Positions 1 through 9,959 of a stretch of 64,000 nucleotides of DNA are shown piece after piece. The notes beneath the pieces were generated by a model. That model was not told the origin of the DNA. It saw nothing but the letters and a program-made list of their open reading frames with translations, and made no database searches. The translations under genes were made by a program, and so were the position numbers. The DNA is from Roseovarius amoyensis (GTDB taxonomy: Bacteria > Pseudomonadota > Alphaproteobacteria > Rhodobacterales > Rhodobacteraceae), in assembly GCF_003260265.1 (NCBI RefSeq), contig NZ_QITQ01000003.1:218962-282961 (forward strand). Direction: 5' to 3'. Within the stretch, counting starts at the first letter, position 1, and the number at the start of each line of letters is the position of its first letter.

Positions 1-851
1 ACGCAATAGCGCCCGGCAAGGCTGAGGTAAGTGGTCAGCGCCGCGCCCTTGTTGCCGCGTTCCTCCTTGACCACCTGCACCAGCAGGATCTGACGCACCT
101 TGATCACTTCCTGGATCTTGTATTTGCGCGGCCGCGGTTTGCGCGGCGGGCGGATATCCTCGTGATCGTCCTCTTCGGCGATCGATTCGATGCTATCGTC
201 GCGCGCCGAGGCATCGGGGCGGGCGTCATCGTCGTCGCCGTTCGGCGCCTCGTCTTGATCGGCGTGCGCCGTGTCATCGGCGGCATCGCCGTTGTTGCCG
301 TCGTTTTCGGCGGCGGTGTCTTCCTGCCCGTTCTCGACGGGCTCCTCGACCGGGGTCTCGGCCACGCGTTCCATCGGCGAAACCGCCTCGTCATCCGCGT
401 CGCCATCGACAGCGGGGTCGATGGTTTCCATCCCCGAGATCTCTTCAGAGGCGGTCACCGCATCCTTGGACGTGGTCTTCTCCGACCTGGACCGGCTTCT
501 GCGCGAATGTCCGCGGGATTTGGGACGAGCTTCGCCGTTGCCATCCTCTTCCTGCGCTTCGGCATAGGCGCGCTCTTCTTCCAGCAGCGCCTCTCGGTCC
601 GCGACCGGGATCTGGTAATAGTCCGGATGGACCTCTGAAAAGGCAAGGAAACCGTGCCGGTTTCCGCCGTAATCGACAAAGGCCGCCTGAAGCGACGGTT
701 CGACCCGGGTTACCTTGGCGAGATAGATGTTACCGGCGAGTTGCCGTTTGTTTTCTGATTCAAAGTCAAATTCCTCGACCTTGTTTCCGTCAACCACCAC
801 GACGCGGGTCTCTTCCGCGTGGGTGGCATCGATAAGCATTTTCTTGGCCAT
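1..851 (-). CDS. rne: Ribonuclease E, N-terminal part (runs off the window)
   Basis: RNase E is the endoribonuclease core of the RNA degradosome; it starts mRNA decay and matures rRNA and tRNA. Only the first 283 codons are present; the gene continues past base 1. It opens with MAKKMLIDATHAEETRVVVV, the family's usual N-terminus, followed by the first half of the S1 RNA-binding domain (about residues 37-90, including AAFVDYGGNRHGFLAF). An insert of about 150 residues rich in Asp, Glu, Arg and Ser separates this from the second S1 half, which resumes near residue 255 and runs through VVKEERGNKGAALTTYLSLA. A split S1 domain with an acidic insert is known in alphaproteobacterial RNase E. The start at 851 matches family N-termini. 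A long same-strand gap separates it from dctD, so it probably has its own promoter and a long 5' leader. Confidence is high. Confidence 0.95.
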   Translation of the reverse strand, partial: MAKKMLIDATHAEETRVVVVDGNKVEEFDFESENKRQLAGNIYLAKVTRVEPSLQAAFVDYGGNRHGFLAFSEVHPDYYQIPVADREALLEEERAYAEAQEEDGNGEARPKSRGHSRRSRSRSEKTTSKDAVTASEEISGMETIDPAVDGDADDEAVSPMERVAETPVEEPVENGQEDTAAENDGNNGDAADDTAHADQDEAPNGDDDDARPDASARDDSIESIAEEDDHEDIRPPRKPRPRKYKIQEVIKVRQILLVQVVKEERGNKGAALTTYLSLAGRYC

Positions 852-1265
852 GTGATATCACTCGGCCGCGGACATCCGACCGACCCTGGCGGGGCGGTAG
901 AGGTTGGCGGCATCTGATTGGGGGCAATGCCGCGCACATCCAGCAGTACAAGGGGTCCGACACTGGCCGCGAGGCCGGTGCAGATTGCCTGTCTGGGTTG
1001 CGCGCGCTTCATCGCGGTTCTTGCTCTCCGGCCCCTTGCGGGACCAATTCGGAACCGGCCGCTACCGCCTGTTGCGGTGTGCCGGAACATGGGTGGCCCG
1101 AAATTTACGGGTCCGATCGGTCTGTCCAGAAATGCGGAAACGTCGATCCGCCGGCATCTGATACAGAAAATCTCTTGTCCGCCGACAATGAAAAGCAGGC
1201 GGTGCAATTCACAGTAAAGCCTTCACAGACGGAAAGACAATCGGAAAATGACCTTTTCAGGCGAC
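852..1265. other. Intergenic region with presumed rne promoter and 5' leader
   Basis: These 414 bases lie between dctD and rne, both on the minus strand. I see no credible gene: reading frames here are short and compositionally unlike proteins. By analogy with RNase E genes elsewhere, which have long autoregulated leaders, this stretch probably holds the rne promoter and 5' UTR. That is inference; I could not recognise a specific leader RNA fold or a clear terminator for dctD. Confidence 0.4.
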
Positions 1266-2600
<1,335 letters not shown>

Positions 2601-2620
2601 TCGGTTTTCTCCGTCGCCTG

Positions 2621-4405
2621 TCATTCCGCCGCGGATTGCCCGCCTGTGCGCGGCTCTTCGGGCAGAATCGGCAGTTGCATCTCGAACAGCGCCCCCCCGC
2701 CCGCGGCATTGCGCGCGGTGAGCCGCCCGCCCATGTCGTTCACGATCCCCGAGGAAATGGCAAGCCCCAGACCCACCCCTTCGCCCGGCTCCTTGGTAGT
2801 GTAGAAGGGTTCAAACAGGTTATCGATATCCTCGAGCCCGTGGCCGTTGTCGCGCACCGTCAGCACCGCCGTCTCGCCCGCGGCCAGCAGGATGTCGATG
2901 GCCGGATCGTCGACGTTACGTATGGCGTCCAGCGCGTTGCGCAACAGGTTGATCATCACCTGTTCGATGCGCACCTGGTCCCCCATCACCAGCACCGGTG
3001 TTTCGGGCAGGGTTCGCGTGATCCTGACCTGTCGCTGACGTAGCTGCGGCTCCATCATCGCCAGCGCGGAATTCAGCGCATCGCCAAGATTTACAGGGGC
3101 AAACTCCTTGCCGCCCTGCCGGGCATATGACTTGAGCTGCTTGGTGATGGCGCCCATCCGTTCGATCAGGTCATCGATGCGCTGGAACGCGGTCACCGCC
3201 TCTTCGGGGCGGTTGCGGCCCAACAGCAGACGCGCGCCGGCAAGGTAGGTTTTCATCGCCGCCAGCGGCTGGTTCAGCTCGTGGCTGACTGCCGCCGACA
3301 TCTCGCCCAGGGCCGCCAGCTTGGAGCTTTGCGCAAGCGTCTGTTCGGCCACCGCCAGGTTCTCCTGCACCCTCTGACGTTCGGCAATTTCCCGCTGCAG
3401 CCGCGCGTTCAATGCGCGAAGCTCCGCCGATTCGCGCTGAAAGATCGCCATGCGCAGCGTTGCCCGGCGGTTCAGCACATAGAACGCCAACGCCAGCAGG
3501 ATGGCAAAGCACATGATTTCCAGCGCCAGAAAGCCATTCACCTTTTCGCGCACGCTGGCATAGGTGGTGAAACTGGCGATGCGCCAGCCGCGAAAGCTGA
3601 CCCGCCCGCCCACGCGCATGACCGCCTCGCCCTCGACCCAGGCGTCGGGCGGCAGGGTGTTCCAGTCAGCGGTGGCCTGCAACGCCCGCTGGATCGCGCT
3701 TGACGGCGGTTCGCGCGCCAGCGCCTCTTCTTCGGTCAGGCCGCGCCAGCGCGGTTCGGTGGCCAGGATGATGCGGCCCTCGCTGTCGGTCACCAGCACG
3801 GCGTCGGAAATGCCCGACCAGGCGCGTTCGTACTTGCCCAGCCCGACCTCGACCAGGATCACCCCGGCCAGCCCTGCCTGCGTTTCCATCCGACGGGAAT
3901 AGAAAAAGCGGAAACGCCGACCTTCATCCTGCAGGATATTGAAAATATTGTCTTTTGACCTCAGCGCCTCGACGAAGACCGGGGATTCGCGATAATTCTC
4001 ACCCAGCGTTTCACGGTTGGTCGAGGCGACGACGCGGCCATCCCTGTCGAGCAACGTCAGCGACGCGGCCGAGATTTCCTCGTTGAACGAGATAAGCCGC
4101 TGGGTGGATTGCGAATAGTCGCCGCTGGCCAGCGCAGAAATCAGCGTTGGATCGCGGGCCAGCAGTTGCGGCACGATGGCGTTCTGGCGCAGCTCGCTCA
4201 GCAGGTTACCACTGTAGAGCGCCAGCCGCACCACGGCGCGATTGCGGGTGCTTTCGGTGAAACGGTCGGTCAGAAAACGGTTCGTGACCGCCACGGTCGC
4301 GATGGCCAGCACCACCAACCCCAGCAGGATCAGGCGCGCGCGCAAACTCAGCGTGCGGATCGCGCCGCGCGGCCTGGGATCGGGTGTGGTGGCGGGCGGG
4401 GTCAT
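2621..4405 (-). CDS. dctB: DctB-type sensor histidine kinase
   Basis: This is the inner-membrane sensor kinase of the DctB/DctD pair, which senses C4-dicarboxylates in the periplasm and phosphorylates DctD. The protein is 594 aa. A first membrane segment lies at about residues 24-42, a periplasmic double-Cache-like sensor fills about 45-288, and a second membrane segment lies at about 291-312. A coiled-coil linker (about 315-360) leads to the HisKA domain with the phospho-acceptor His375 in SHELNQPLAAMKTY. The ATPase domain has the N box NLLRNALDAIRN, the G1 box RDNGHGLED and the G2 box GVGLGLAIS. Length and layout match DctB. The stop overlaps an ATG of the downstream regulator. No dicarboxylate transporter is visible in this window, so the target genes lie elsewhere. 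Confidence 0.9.
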   Translation of the reverse strand: MTPPATTPDPRPRGAIRTLSLRARLILLGLVVLAIATVAVTNRFLTDRFTESTRNRAVVRLALYSGNLLSELRQNAIVPQLLARDPTLISALASGDYSQSTQRLISFNEEISAASLTLLDRDGRVVASTNRETLGENYRESPVFVEALRSKDNIFNILQDEGRRFRFFYSRRMETQAGLAGVILVEVGLGKYERAWSGISDAVLVTDSEGRIILATEPRWRGLTEEEALAREPPSSAIQRALQATADWNTLPPDAWVEGEAVMRVGGRVSFRGWRIASFTTYASVREKVNGFLALEIMCFAILLALAFYVLNRRATLRMAIFQRESAELRALNARLQREIAERQRVQENLAVAEQTLAQSSKLAALGEMSAAVSHELNQPLAAMKTYLAGARLLLGRNRPEEAVTAFQRIDDLIERMGAITKQLKSYARQGGKEFAPVNLGDALNSALAMMEPQLRQRQVRITRTLPETPVLVMGDQVRIEQVMINLLRNALDAIRNVDDPAIDILLAAGETAVLTVRDNGHGLEDIDNLFEPFYTTKEPGEGVGLGLAISSGIVNDMGGRLTARNAAGGGALFEMQLPILPEEPRTGGQSAAE

Positions 4406-4444
4406 TGCGACAGACTACGCCGCTGCCAGCGCCGTCTCAAGCGT

Positions 4445-5113
4445 TCACGCGGGCTGAAGGGCAGAGACCAGCGTATCAAACAGAACCCGGCCTTCGGTGT
4501 TACCGTGAATCGGGTCCGCCATGCGTTCGGGGTGTGGCATCATCCCCAGCACGCGGCGGTTTTCCGACAGGATGCCGGCGATGTCGCGGGCCGCGCCGTT
4601 GGGATTGTCGCAATAGCGGAACGCAACGCGATCCTCGGCGTCGAGCCGGTCAAGCGTCGCCTCGTCGGCGAAATAATTGCCGTCATGGTGCGCGATGGGA
4701 AAGGTCACCTCTGCCCCCGCCTCATAACCGCGGGTGAATACACTGTCGGTGGTTTCCACCGTCAGCCGCGCGGGCTTGCAGACATATTTCAGCCCGGCAT
4801 TGCGCAGCAGAACACCGGGCAGCAGCCCGGTTTCGGTCAGCACCTGGAAACCATTGCAGATGCCCAGCACATAGCCGCCGCGCCCGGCATGGGCCACCAC
4901 CGCCTGGCAGATCGGGGAATTGGCGGCAATGGCGCCGCAGCGCAGGTAATCGCCAAAGGAAAAGCCGCCCGGAATGCCGACCACGTCGACATCGGCAGGC
5001 AGGTCGGTATCCTTGTGCCAGACCATCGAGACCCTGGCGCCCGCATCCTCGAACGCGACCCGCAGATCGCGGTCGCAGTTGGAACCGGGAAAGACGATGA
5101 CCGCGGCGTGCAT
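4445..5113 (-). CDS. purQ: Phosphoribosylformylglycinamidine synthase, glutaminase subunit PurQ
   Basis: PurQ is the glutaminase part of the three-subunit FGAM synthase (PurL-PurQ-PurS) of purine biosynthesis; it supplies ammonia to PurL. The 222-aa class I amidotransferase starts [17 protein letters not shown], the usual PurQ N-terminus. The nucleophile Cys lies in GICNGFQ, and His and Glu of the triad lie near the C-terminus (MMPHPERM). The start at 5113 overlaps the purS stop by one base (TGATG), implying translational coupling. purL, the partner, is not in the window. An in-frame extension upstream exists but would overlap purS and has no family support. Confidence 0.96.
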   Translation of the reverse strand: MHAAVIVFPGSNCDRDLRVAFEDAGARVSMVWHKDTDLPADVDVVGIPGGFSFGDYLRCGAIAANSPICQAVVAHAGRGGYVLGICNGFQVLTETGLLPGVLLRNAGLKYVCKPARLTVETTDSVFTRGYEAGAEVTFPIAHHDGNYFADEATLDRLDAEDRVAFRYCDNPNGAARDIAGILSENRRVLGMMPHPERMADPIHGNTEGRVLFDTLVSALQPA

Positions 5114-5352
5114 CACGACACCTCTATCGAATAGCTTTCGATCACTGTGTTCGCGAGCAGCTTTTCGCACATCTCTGTAACGGCCGCCTCGGCCTTTGCC
5201 TTGTCGGTTTCAGCCAGGTCCAGCTCTACCACCTTGCCCTGGCGCACGCCCTCGATCCCGTCAAATCCCAGCTGCCTCAGCGCGTGGCGCACCGCCTCGC
5301 CCTGAGGGTCGAGCACGCCCGCCTTCAGCATCACCTGCACCCGTGCCTTCAT
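5113..5352 (-). CDS. purS: Phosphoribosylformylglycinamidine synthase subunit PurS
   Basis: PurS is the small bridging subunit of FGAM synthase that docks PurQ on PurL. It is 79 aa, the family's normal length, and starts [20 protein letters not shown], a clear PurS signature. The later [16 protein letters not shown] segment is also typical. It overlaps purQ by one base and lies 28 bases after purC on the same strand, so purC-purS-purQ form an operon. Confidence 0.96.
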   Translation of the reverse strand: MKARVQVMLKAGVLDPQGEAVRHALRQLGFDGIEGVRQGKVVELDLAETDKAKAEAAVTEMCEKLLANTVIESYSIEVS

Positions 5353-5380
5353 CGCCCTGCCCTTTCTGCGCCCCGTATCC

Positions 5381-6142
5381 TCAGTTCACCAGTGTCGGCC
5401 GTGTCATGTGGGTGCCGCCCTTGGGCATCACGCCCAGCCGCCTGGCCACCTCGGTATAGGCATCGGTGAGCGACCCCAGGTCACGGCGGAACACGTCCTT
5501 GTCCAGTTTCTTGCCGGTCTCGATATCCCACAGCCGGCAGCTGTCGGGAGAGATCTCGTCGGCGACGATCAGGCGCTGGAAATCGCCGTCATAGACGCGG
5601 CCGATCTCGATCTTGAAATCAACCAGCTTGATGTCGACGGCGTACATCACGCCAGACAGGAAATCGTTGACCCGCAGCGCCAGGCTGAGGATGTCGTCCA
5701 TGTCCTGCTGGCTGGCCCAGCCGAATGCGGCGATATGTTCTTCGGTCACCAGCGGGTCGCCCAGCTTGTCGTCCTTGAGGCAGTATTCCACAACCGGGCG
5801 CGGCAGGGTGGTGCCCTCTTCGATGCCCAGCCGTTGGGCCATCGACCCGGCGGCAAAGTTGCGCACGATCACCTCGAGCGGCACGATCTCGCAGGCGCGC
5901 ACAAGCTGTTCGCGCATGTTGAGGCGCCGGATGAAGTGGTTGGGGATGCCGACATTGGTCAGCCCGTTCATGAAATACTCGCTCAGCATGTTGTTGAGCA
6001 CGCCCTTGCCCTCGATCACGTCCTTTTTCTGGGCGTTGAAGGCGGTGGCGTCATCCTTGAAGTACTGAACAATGGTACCGGGCTCCGGCCCTTCGAAAAG
6101 CGTCTTGGCCTTGCCTTCGTAGATCTTTTTGCGCCGCGCCAT
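5381..6142 (-). CDS. purC: Phosphoribosylaminoimidazole-succinocarboxamide synthase (SAICAR synthetase)
   Basis: PurC joins CAIR and aspartate with ATP to give SAICAR in purine biosynthesis. The 253-aa protein starts [20 protein letters not shown], the classical PurC N-terminus. It contains the signature segments [18 protein letters not shown] and [10 protein letters not shown], and [12 protein letters not shown] near the nucleotide/product site. A much longer in-frame extension upstream is rejected because it has no family support. It is the first gene of the purC-purS-purQ operon. Confidence 0.97.
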   Translation of the reverse strand: MARRKKIYEGKAKTLFEGPEPGTIVQYFKDDATAFNAQKKDVIEGKGVLNNMLSEYFMNGLTNVGIPNHFIRRLNMREQLVRACEIVPLEVIVRNFAAGSMAQRLGIEEGTTLPRPVVEYCLKDDKLGDPLVTEEHIAAFGWASQQDMDDILSLALRVNDFLSGVMYAVDIKLVDFKIEIGRVYDGDFQRLIVADEISPDSCRLWDIETGKKLDKDVFRRDLGSLTDAYTEVARRLGVMPKGGTHMTRPTLVN

Positions 6143-6334
6143 GATCACTCCAAACCTGTGCGGACCCTGGCGCGCCTGTCGCGCGGGGCCTTGGCGTCTC
6201 AATAGTCCAAGGCCGGGGCAGCCGCAAGCGCACAGAGCCGGCCTTTTGGCACCGCGGCGCCCTGCCCCCTTGCGGTTTGCGCCCCCCGCGGGCATATCTG
6301 TCGCGATTGAATCGCCCAGCCAGGGAGCGGCCTT

Positions 6335-6649
6335 ATGACCACTTTCGACGATCGCGAAAACGCGTTTGAGAACAAGTACAAGCATGACGAAGAAATGAAG
6401 TTCAAGGCGCAGATGCGTTGTAACAAGCTGCTGGGCCTCTGGGCTGCAGAGCTGCTGGGCAAGACCGGCGAAGACGCAAATGCCTATGCCATCGAGGTGG
6501 TCAAGTCCGATTTCGAAGAGGCCGGGCACGAGGACGTGATCCGCAAGGTGGCTCAGGATCTGGGCGATCTGGCCGATGCCGACACCATCCGCGCCAAGAT
6601 GGACGAGCTGACGATCGTCGCCAAGGACCAGGTGATGAAAGAAGCCTGA
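6335..6649 (+). CDS. F1-ATPase inhibitor subunit zeta (DUF1476)
   Basis: This is a small helical protein of the DUF1476 family. In Paracoccus denitrificans the family member is the zeta subunit that blocks ATP hydrolysis by the F1-ATPase. The 104-aa sequence starts [20 protein letters not shown], the inhibitory N-terminal region of the family, followed by a helix bundle ([20 protein letters not shown]). Length is normal. It stands alone between divergent purC and the methyltransferase gene; a strong hairpin follows at 6663. The role is inferred from the Paracoccus protein. Confidence 0.88.
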   Translation: MTTFDDRENAFENKYKHDEEMKFKAQMRCNKLLGLWAAELLGKTGEDANAYAIEVVKSDFEEAGHEDVIRKVAQDLGDLADADTIRAKMDELTIVAKDQVMKEA

Positions 6650-6662
6650 CACCGCGCCCGGC

Positions 6663-6689
6663 CGGCTGCGGAAAACACCCCCGCAGCCG
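6663..6689 (+). terminator. GC-rich hairpin after the zeta gene
   Basis: A perfect 9-bp stem (CGGCTGCGG / CCGCAGCCG) with a 9-base loop starts 13 bases after the zeta stop. There is no T-run, so it may be a Rho-aided terminator or an mRNA stabiliser rather than a classical intrinsic terminator. It also sits 45 bases before the methyltransferase start and could influence that gene. Confidence 0.4.
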
Positions 6690-6734
6690 CGCCGCAAGGC
6701 TGCACGCACGCCTCTTCATCCAACAGGACCGATC

Positions 6735-7760
6735 ATGACCAACGCCCTTTCCCGCATGCTGCAAGACCGCGAGTGGATTCTCGCGGACGGTGCGACCGGC
6801 ACCAACCTTTTCAACATGGGGCTGAGTTCGGGCGACGCGCCCGAGATGTGGAACGAAGAGCACCCCGAGCGGATCGAAAAGCTGTATACGCTTGCGGTCG
6901 ATGCGGGCAGCGACCTGTTTCTGACCAACTCCTTCGGCGGCAATGCCGCGCGGCTGAAACTGCACGGCGCCGAGCGGCGCGCGCGGACGCTGTCGCGCAT
7001 CGCCGCCGAGATCGGGCGCGAGGTGGCAGATCGCCAGGACCGCCCGGTGATCGTGGCCGGCTCGGTGGGCCCGACGGGCGAGATCATGGCGCCGATGGGC
7101 GAACTCACGCACGAGCTGGCGGTCGAGATATTCCACGAACAGGCCGACGGGCTGAAAGAGGGCGGCGCAGACGTGCTGTGGCTGGAAACCATTTCAGCCC
7201 CCGGTGAATACAAGGCCGCGGCAGAGGCGTTTGCCCTGGCCGGGATGCCCTGGTGCGGCACGATGAGCTTTGACACCGCCGGGCGCTCGATGATGGGGGT
7301 CACCTCTTCCGACCTGGCCGCGCTGGTCGAAAAACTGGATCACCCGCCGCTGGCCTACGGCGCCAATTGCGGCGTCGGCGCGTCGGACCTGATGCGCACG
7401 GTTCTGGGCTTTGTCGCCCACGGCACCGAGCGGCCGATCATCGCCAAGGGCAATGCCGGCATCCCGAAATATGTCGACGGACATATCCACTATGACGGCA
7501 CCCCCGAACTGATGGCCGAATACGCGGTGCTGGCGCGTGATGCCGGCGCGCGTATCATCGGCGGCTGCTGTGGCACCATGTCCGAACACCTGTCCAAGAT
7601 GCGCGAGGCGCTGGAAACCCGCCCCGCGGGTCCGCGCCCGACGCTGGAACAGATCGCGGCAGCGCTTGGCCCGTTCTCTTCGGCCGCCGACGGCACCAGC
7701 GAGGAAGAGCAGGTATCGTCGCGCGATCGCGCCAGTCGCGGCCGCCGCCGGCGCCGCTGA
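6735..7760 (+). CDS. Homocysteine S-methyltransferase (betaine-homocysteine methyltransferase-like)
   Basis: This is a cobalamin-independent-fold homocysteine methyltransferase that moves a methyl group to homocysteine to make methionine. The 341-aa TIM barrel begins with the family motif DGATGTNLFNMGL. It carries the three zinc/homocysteine cysteines: one in GANCGVG (near residue 213) and the CC pair in GGCCGT (near residue 275). The Arg-rich C-terminal tail lies past the barrel. The next two genes encode a corrinoid protein and a DUF1638 protein. That order suggests the methyl donor is methyl-corrinoid, as in the split methionine synthase described in other Rhodobacterales, rather than betaine itself. 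Automatic naming would probably be 'betaine-homocysteine methyltransferase'; the substrate cannot be fixed from sequence. Confidence 0.9.
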   Translation: MTNALSRMLQDREWILADGATGTNLFNMGLSSGDAPEMWNEEHPERIEKLYTLAVDAGSDLFLTNSFGGNAARLKLHGAERRARTLSRIAAEIGREVADRQDRPVIVAGSVGPTGEIMAPMGELTHELAVEIFHEQADGLKEGGADVLWLETISAPGEYKAAAEAFALAGMPWCGTMSFDTAGRSMMGVTSSDLAALVEKLDHPPLAYGANCGVGASDLMRTVLGFVAHGTERPIIAKGNAGIPKYVDGHIHYDGTPELMAEYAVLARDAGARIIGGCCGTMSEHLSKMREALETRPAGPRPTLEQIAAALGPFSSAADGTSEEEQVSSRDRASRGRRRRR

Positions 7761-7964
7761 CGCAAATAAGGCATCCGCGCTGCCCCCAAAGGTGCAGGAA
7801 ATTCATGGTTATCTTTGATATCTTTCATGCCCGGTTTGCCGGAATTGTCGCTATAGGTCGGTAGCAGTACGGAGCATGTCGTAATTCGCAAAGTCGGCTC
7901 CGGCAATTTGGCGATAGCTGCGAAGCAGGCCGTGCGCGGCACACTCTAGGCAAGGAAAATCCCC

Positions 7965-8669
7965 ATGTCCGATGAAGAAGAAGACATCGTCCTGTCCGAG
8001 CTTGATGACGAGGAACTGGCCCAGCAGATGTGGGACGACCTCTATGACGGTCTCAAGGAAGAGATCGAAGAGGGCGTGAACATTCTGCTCGAGCGCGGCT
8101 GGGAGCCGTACAAGGTATTGACCGAGGCCCTGGTCGGCGGCATGACCATCGTCGGCAAGGATTTCCGCGATGGCATCCTGTTCGTTCCCGAGGTGCTGCT
8201 GGCCGCCAACGCGATGAAGGGCGGCATGTTCATCCTCAAGCCGCTTCTGGCTGAAACCGGTGCCCCCCGCGTGGGCAAGATGGTGATCGGCACCGTCAAG
8301 GGCGACATCCACGACATCGGCAAGAACCTGGTGTCGATGATGATGGAAGGCGCAGGTTTCGAAGTGATCGATCTGGGTATCAACAACCCGGTCGAGAACT
8401 ATCTGGAGGCGATCGAGACCGAACAGCCCGACATCCTGGGCATGTCCGCGCTGCTGACGACGACCATGCCCTACATGAAGGTCGTGATCGACACGATGGT
8501 GGAAATGGGCATCCGCGAGGATTACATCGTTCTGGTCGGCGGTGCGCCCCTGAACGAGGAATTCGGCCGCGCCATTGGGGCCGACGCCTATTGCCGCGAC
8601 GCTGCGGTTGCTGTGGAAACGGCGAAGGAATTCGTCGGCCGCAAGCACAACCAGGGCGCAGTGGCCTGA
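7965..8669 (+). CDS. Corrinoid (cobalamin-binding) protein, MtbC/MetH-module type
   Basis: This 234-aa protein has the two-domain layout of the methionine synthase B12 module. A helical cap (about residues 20-95, with LTEALVGGMTIVGKDF) is followed by a Rossmann B12-binding domain with the cobalt-ligand motif DIHDIG (about residue 109) and the GG turn in VLVGGAPLN. It would carry a methyl group on cobalamin between a methyl donor and the homocysteine methyltransferase encoded just upstream. An acidic N-terminus (MSDEEEDIVLSELDDEELAQ) precedes the cap. The 204-base gap before it has no gene that I can see. It is followed by a hairpin and then DUF1638, probably in one transcript. Confidence 0.92.
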   Translation: MSDEEEDIVLSELDDEELAQQMWDDLYDGLKEEIEEGVNILLERGWEPYKVLTEALVGGMTIVGKDFRDGILFVPEVLLAANAMKGGMFILKPLLAETGAPRVGKMVIGTVKGDIHDIGKNLVSMMMEGAGFEVIDLGINNPVENYLEAIETEQPDILGMSALLTTTMPYMKVVIDTMVEMGIREDYIVLVGGAPLNEEFGRAIGADAYCRDAAVAVETAKEFVGRKHNQGAVA

Positions 8670-8696
8670 TCCAGGCAGCGTCGCAGCTACGGTATT

Positions 8697-8717
8697 GGCC
8701 CGCCCTCTGCGCGGGCC
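8697..8717 (+). other. Hairpin between corrinoid protein and DUF1638 genes
   Basis: A perfect 7-bp stem (GGCCCGC / GCGGGCC) with a 7-base loop lies 28 bases after the corrinoid-protein stop and 23 bases before the DUF1638 start. It lacks a T-run. It could tune the relative expression of the two genes or stabilise the upstream message. Confidence 0.3.
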
Positions 8718-8740
8718 GGCGCCAGACGGAGTGACGCGAT

Positions 8741-9376
8741 ATGACCGGCCTTCCCAGCGATATCACATTGGCCGAAGCGGGCTTTGCCGATATCCGGCCG
8801 GGCCGCATCCTGCTGATCGCCTGTGGCGCACTGGCGCGCGAGATCCTGGCGCTGAAGAATGCCAATGGCTGGGATCACATGAGCCTGCAGTGCCTGCCCG
8901 CCAGCCTGCATCTCTACCCCGATCGAATCACCGCTGCGGTTGAACAGGCTGTGCTGGAAAACCGCGACAGCTATGACGAGATATTTGTCGTCTACGCCGA
9001 TTGCGGCACCGGCGGGCAACTGGCCGCGAAATGCGCCGAGATGGGTGTCGAAATGGTCGAGGGCCCGCATTGCTATGCCTTTTTCGAAGGGCTCGACACG
9101 TTTTCCGAACACAACGAGGCCACGGCCTTTTACCTGACCGATTTTCTGGTGCGCCAGTTCGACGCCTTCGTGTGGCGCGCAATGGGGTTCGACCGCCACC
9201 CCGAACTGATAGAAATGATGTTCGGCAACTATACCAAGCTGGTCTATCAGGCCCAGACCCATGACCCCGCGCTGGACGCCAAGGCGCGCGAATGCGCGGC
9301 GCGCCTGGGGCTGGAATACGAATACCGCTTTACCGGCTATGGCGGGCTTGAAACCGCGCTGGCGGCGCGCGTCTGA
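8741..9376 (+). CDS. DUF1638 family protein, probably linked to corrinoid methyl transfer
   Basis: This 211-aa protein belongs to DUF1638, whose biochemical role I do not know. It contains conserved His, Cys and Asp residues in LLIACGALAREILALK, CLPASLHLYPD, VVYADCGTGGQL and EGPHCYAFFEG, suggesting a metal-dependent enzyme. Members recur beside corrinoid proteins and methyltransferases, as here, which points to a part in methyl transfer or in keeping the cobamide active. It is the third gene of the methyltransferase cluster. Function is inferred only from context. Confidence 0.8.
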   Translation: MTGLPSDITLAEAGFADIRPGRILLIACGALAREILALKNANGWDHMSLQCLPASLHLYPDRITAAVEQAVLENRDSYDEIFVVYADCGTGGQLAAKCAEMGVEMVEGPHCYAFFEGLDTFSEHNEATAFYLTDFLVRQFDAFVWRAMGFDRHPELIEMMFGNYTKLVYQAQTHDPALDAKARECAARLGLEYEYRFTGYGGLETALAARV

Positions 9377-9383
9377 GCGGCGC

Positions 9384-9797
9384 TCAGGCCGCCGCCTCGG
9401 CCGACACCTTGCGAATACGTTCGATCATCGCCCGCAGCCCGTTGGAGCGCTGCGACGACAGGTGATCCTGCAACGACAGCCGGCCCAGTTCGCCCTCGGC
9501 GTCGATGCCCGGCACCTGTTGTACCGGCGTGCCGTCGTACAGCGCCCGCAGCACCGCGATCAGGCCGCGCACGATCATCGCGTCGCTGTCACCTTCGAAG
9601 GTGAAGATGCCGCCATCGATTCGCGGATGCAGCCACACCTGGCTGGCACAGCCGTCGACCTTGGTCGCCGGAACCTTCAACGCGTCATCCAGCGGCGTCA
9701 TCTCGCGGCCGCGTTCGATGACATAGCGATAGCGGTCCTCCCAGTCCTCCAGAAGTTCGAAATCCTCGACGATATCCTCGAATGCCTGGCTGGCCAC
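9384..9797 (-). CDS. sufE: SufE family cysteine-desulfurase partner
   Basis: SufE takes the persulfide sulfur from the desulfurase SufS and passes it to iron-sulfur cluster assembly. The 137-aa protein has the conserved acceptor Cys in VDGCASQVWLHP (about residue 50) and the family's C-terminal region SSQRSNGLRAMIERI. Length matches SufE. It is a lone gene here, convergent with the DUF1638 gene 7 bases away; the suf operon itself is not in the window. Confidence 0.93.
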   Translation of the reverse strand: MASQAFEDIVEDFELLEDWEDRYRYVIERGREMTPLDDALKVPATKVDGCASQVWLHPRIDGGIFTFEGDSDAMIVRGLIAVLRALYDGTPVQQVPGIDAEGELGRLSLQDHLSSQRSNGLRAMIERIRKVSAEAAA

Positions 9798-9959
9798 GGG
9801 TCCGTGCTCCTCTTATTGCGGCGTGTTGCGTTCGCCCCTGCCGACACCTAGGCGGGCAAGGGCCCCGCGTCCAGACCCGGGGCCATGTCCAACCGGCGCT
9901 TTTCAAGCCGCGGCATTTGCGCTACGACCCTGACGCAGGATAACAAAGGCGGTTTGACC

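Noticed and set aside
710..1207. 165-codon minus-strand frame upstream of rne
   Set aside because: It overlaps the certain start of rne in another frame and has no protein-like pattern.
6650..6734. Possible SAM or cobalamin riboswitch before the homocysteine methyltransferase
   Set aside because: Only one hairpin is visible; the conserved SAM-II or cobalamin-riboswitch elements are not there, and the space is too short for a cobalamin riboswitch.
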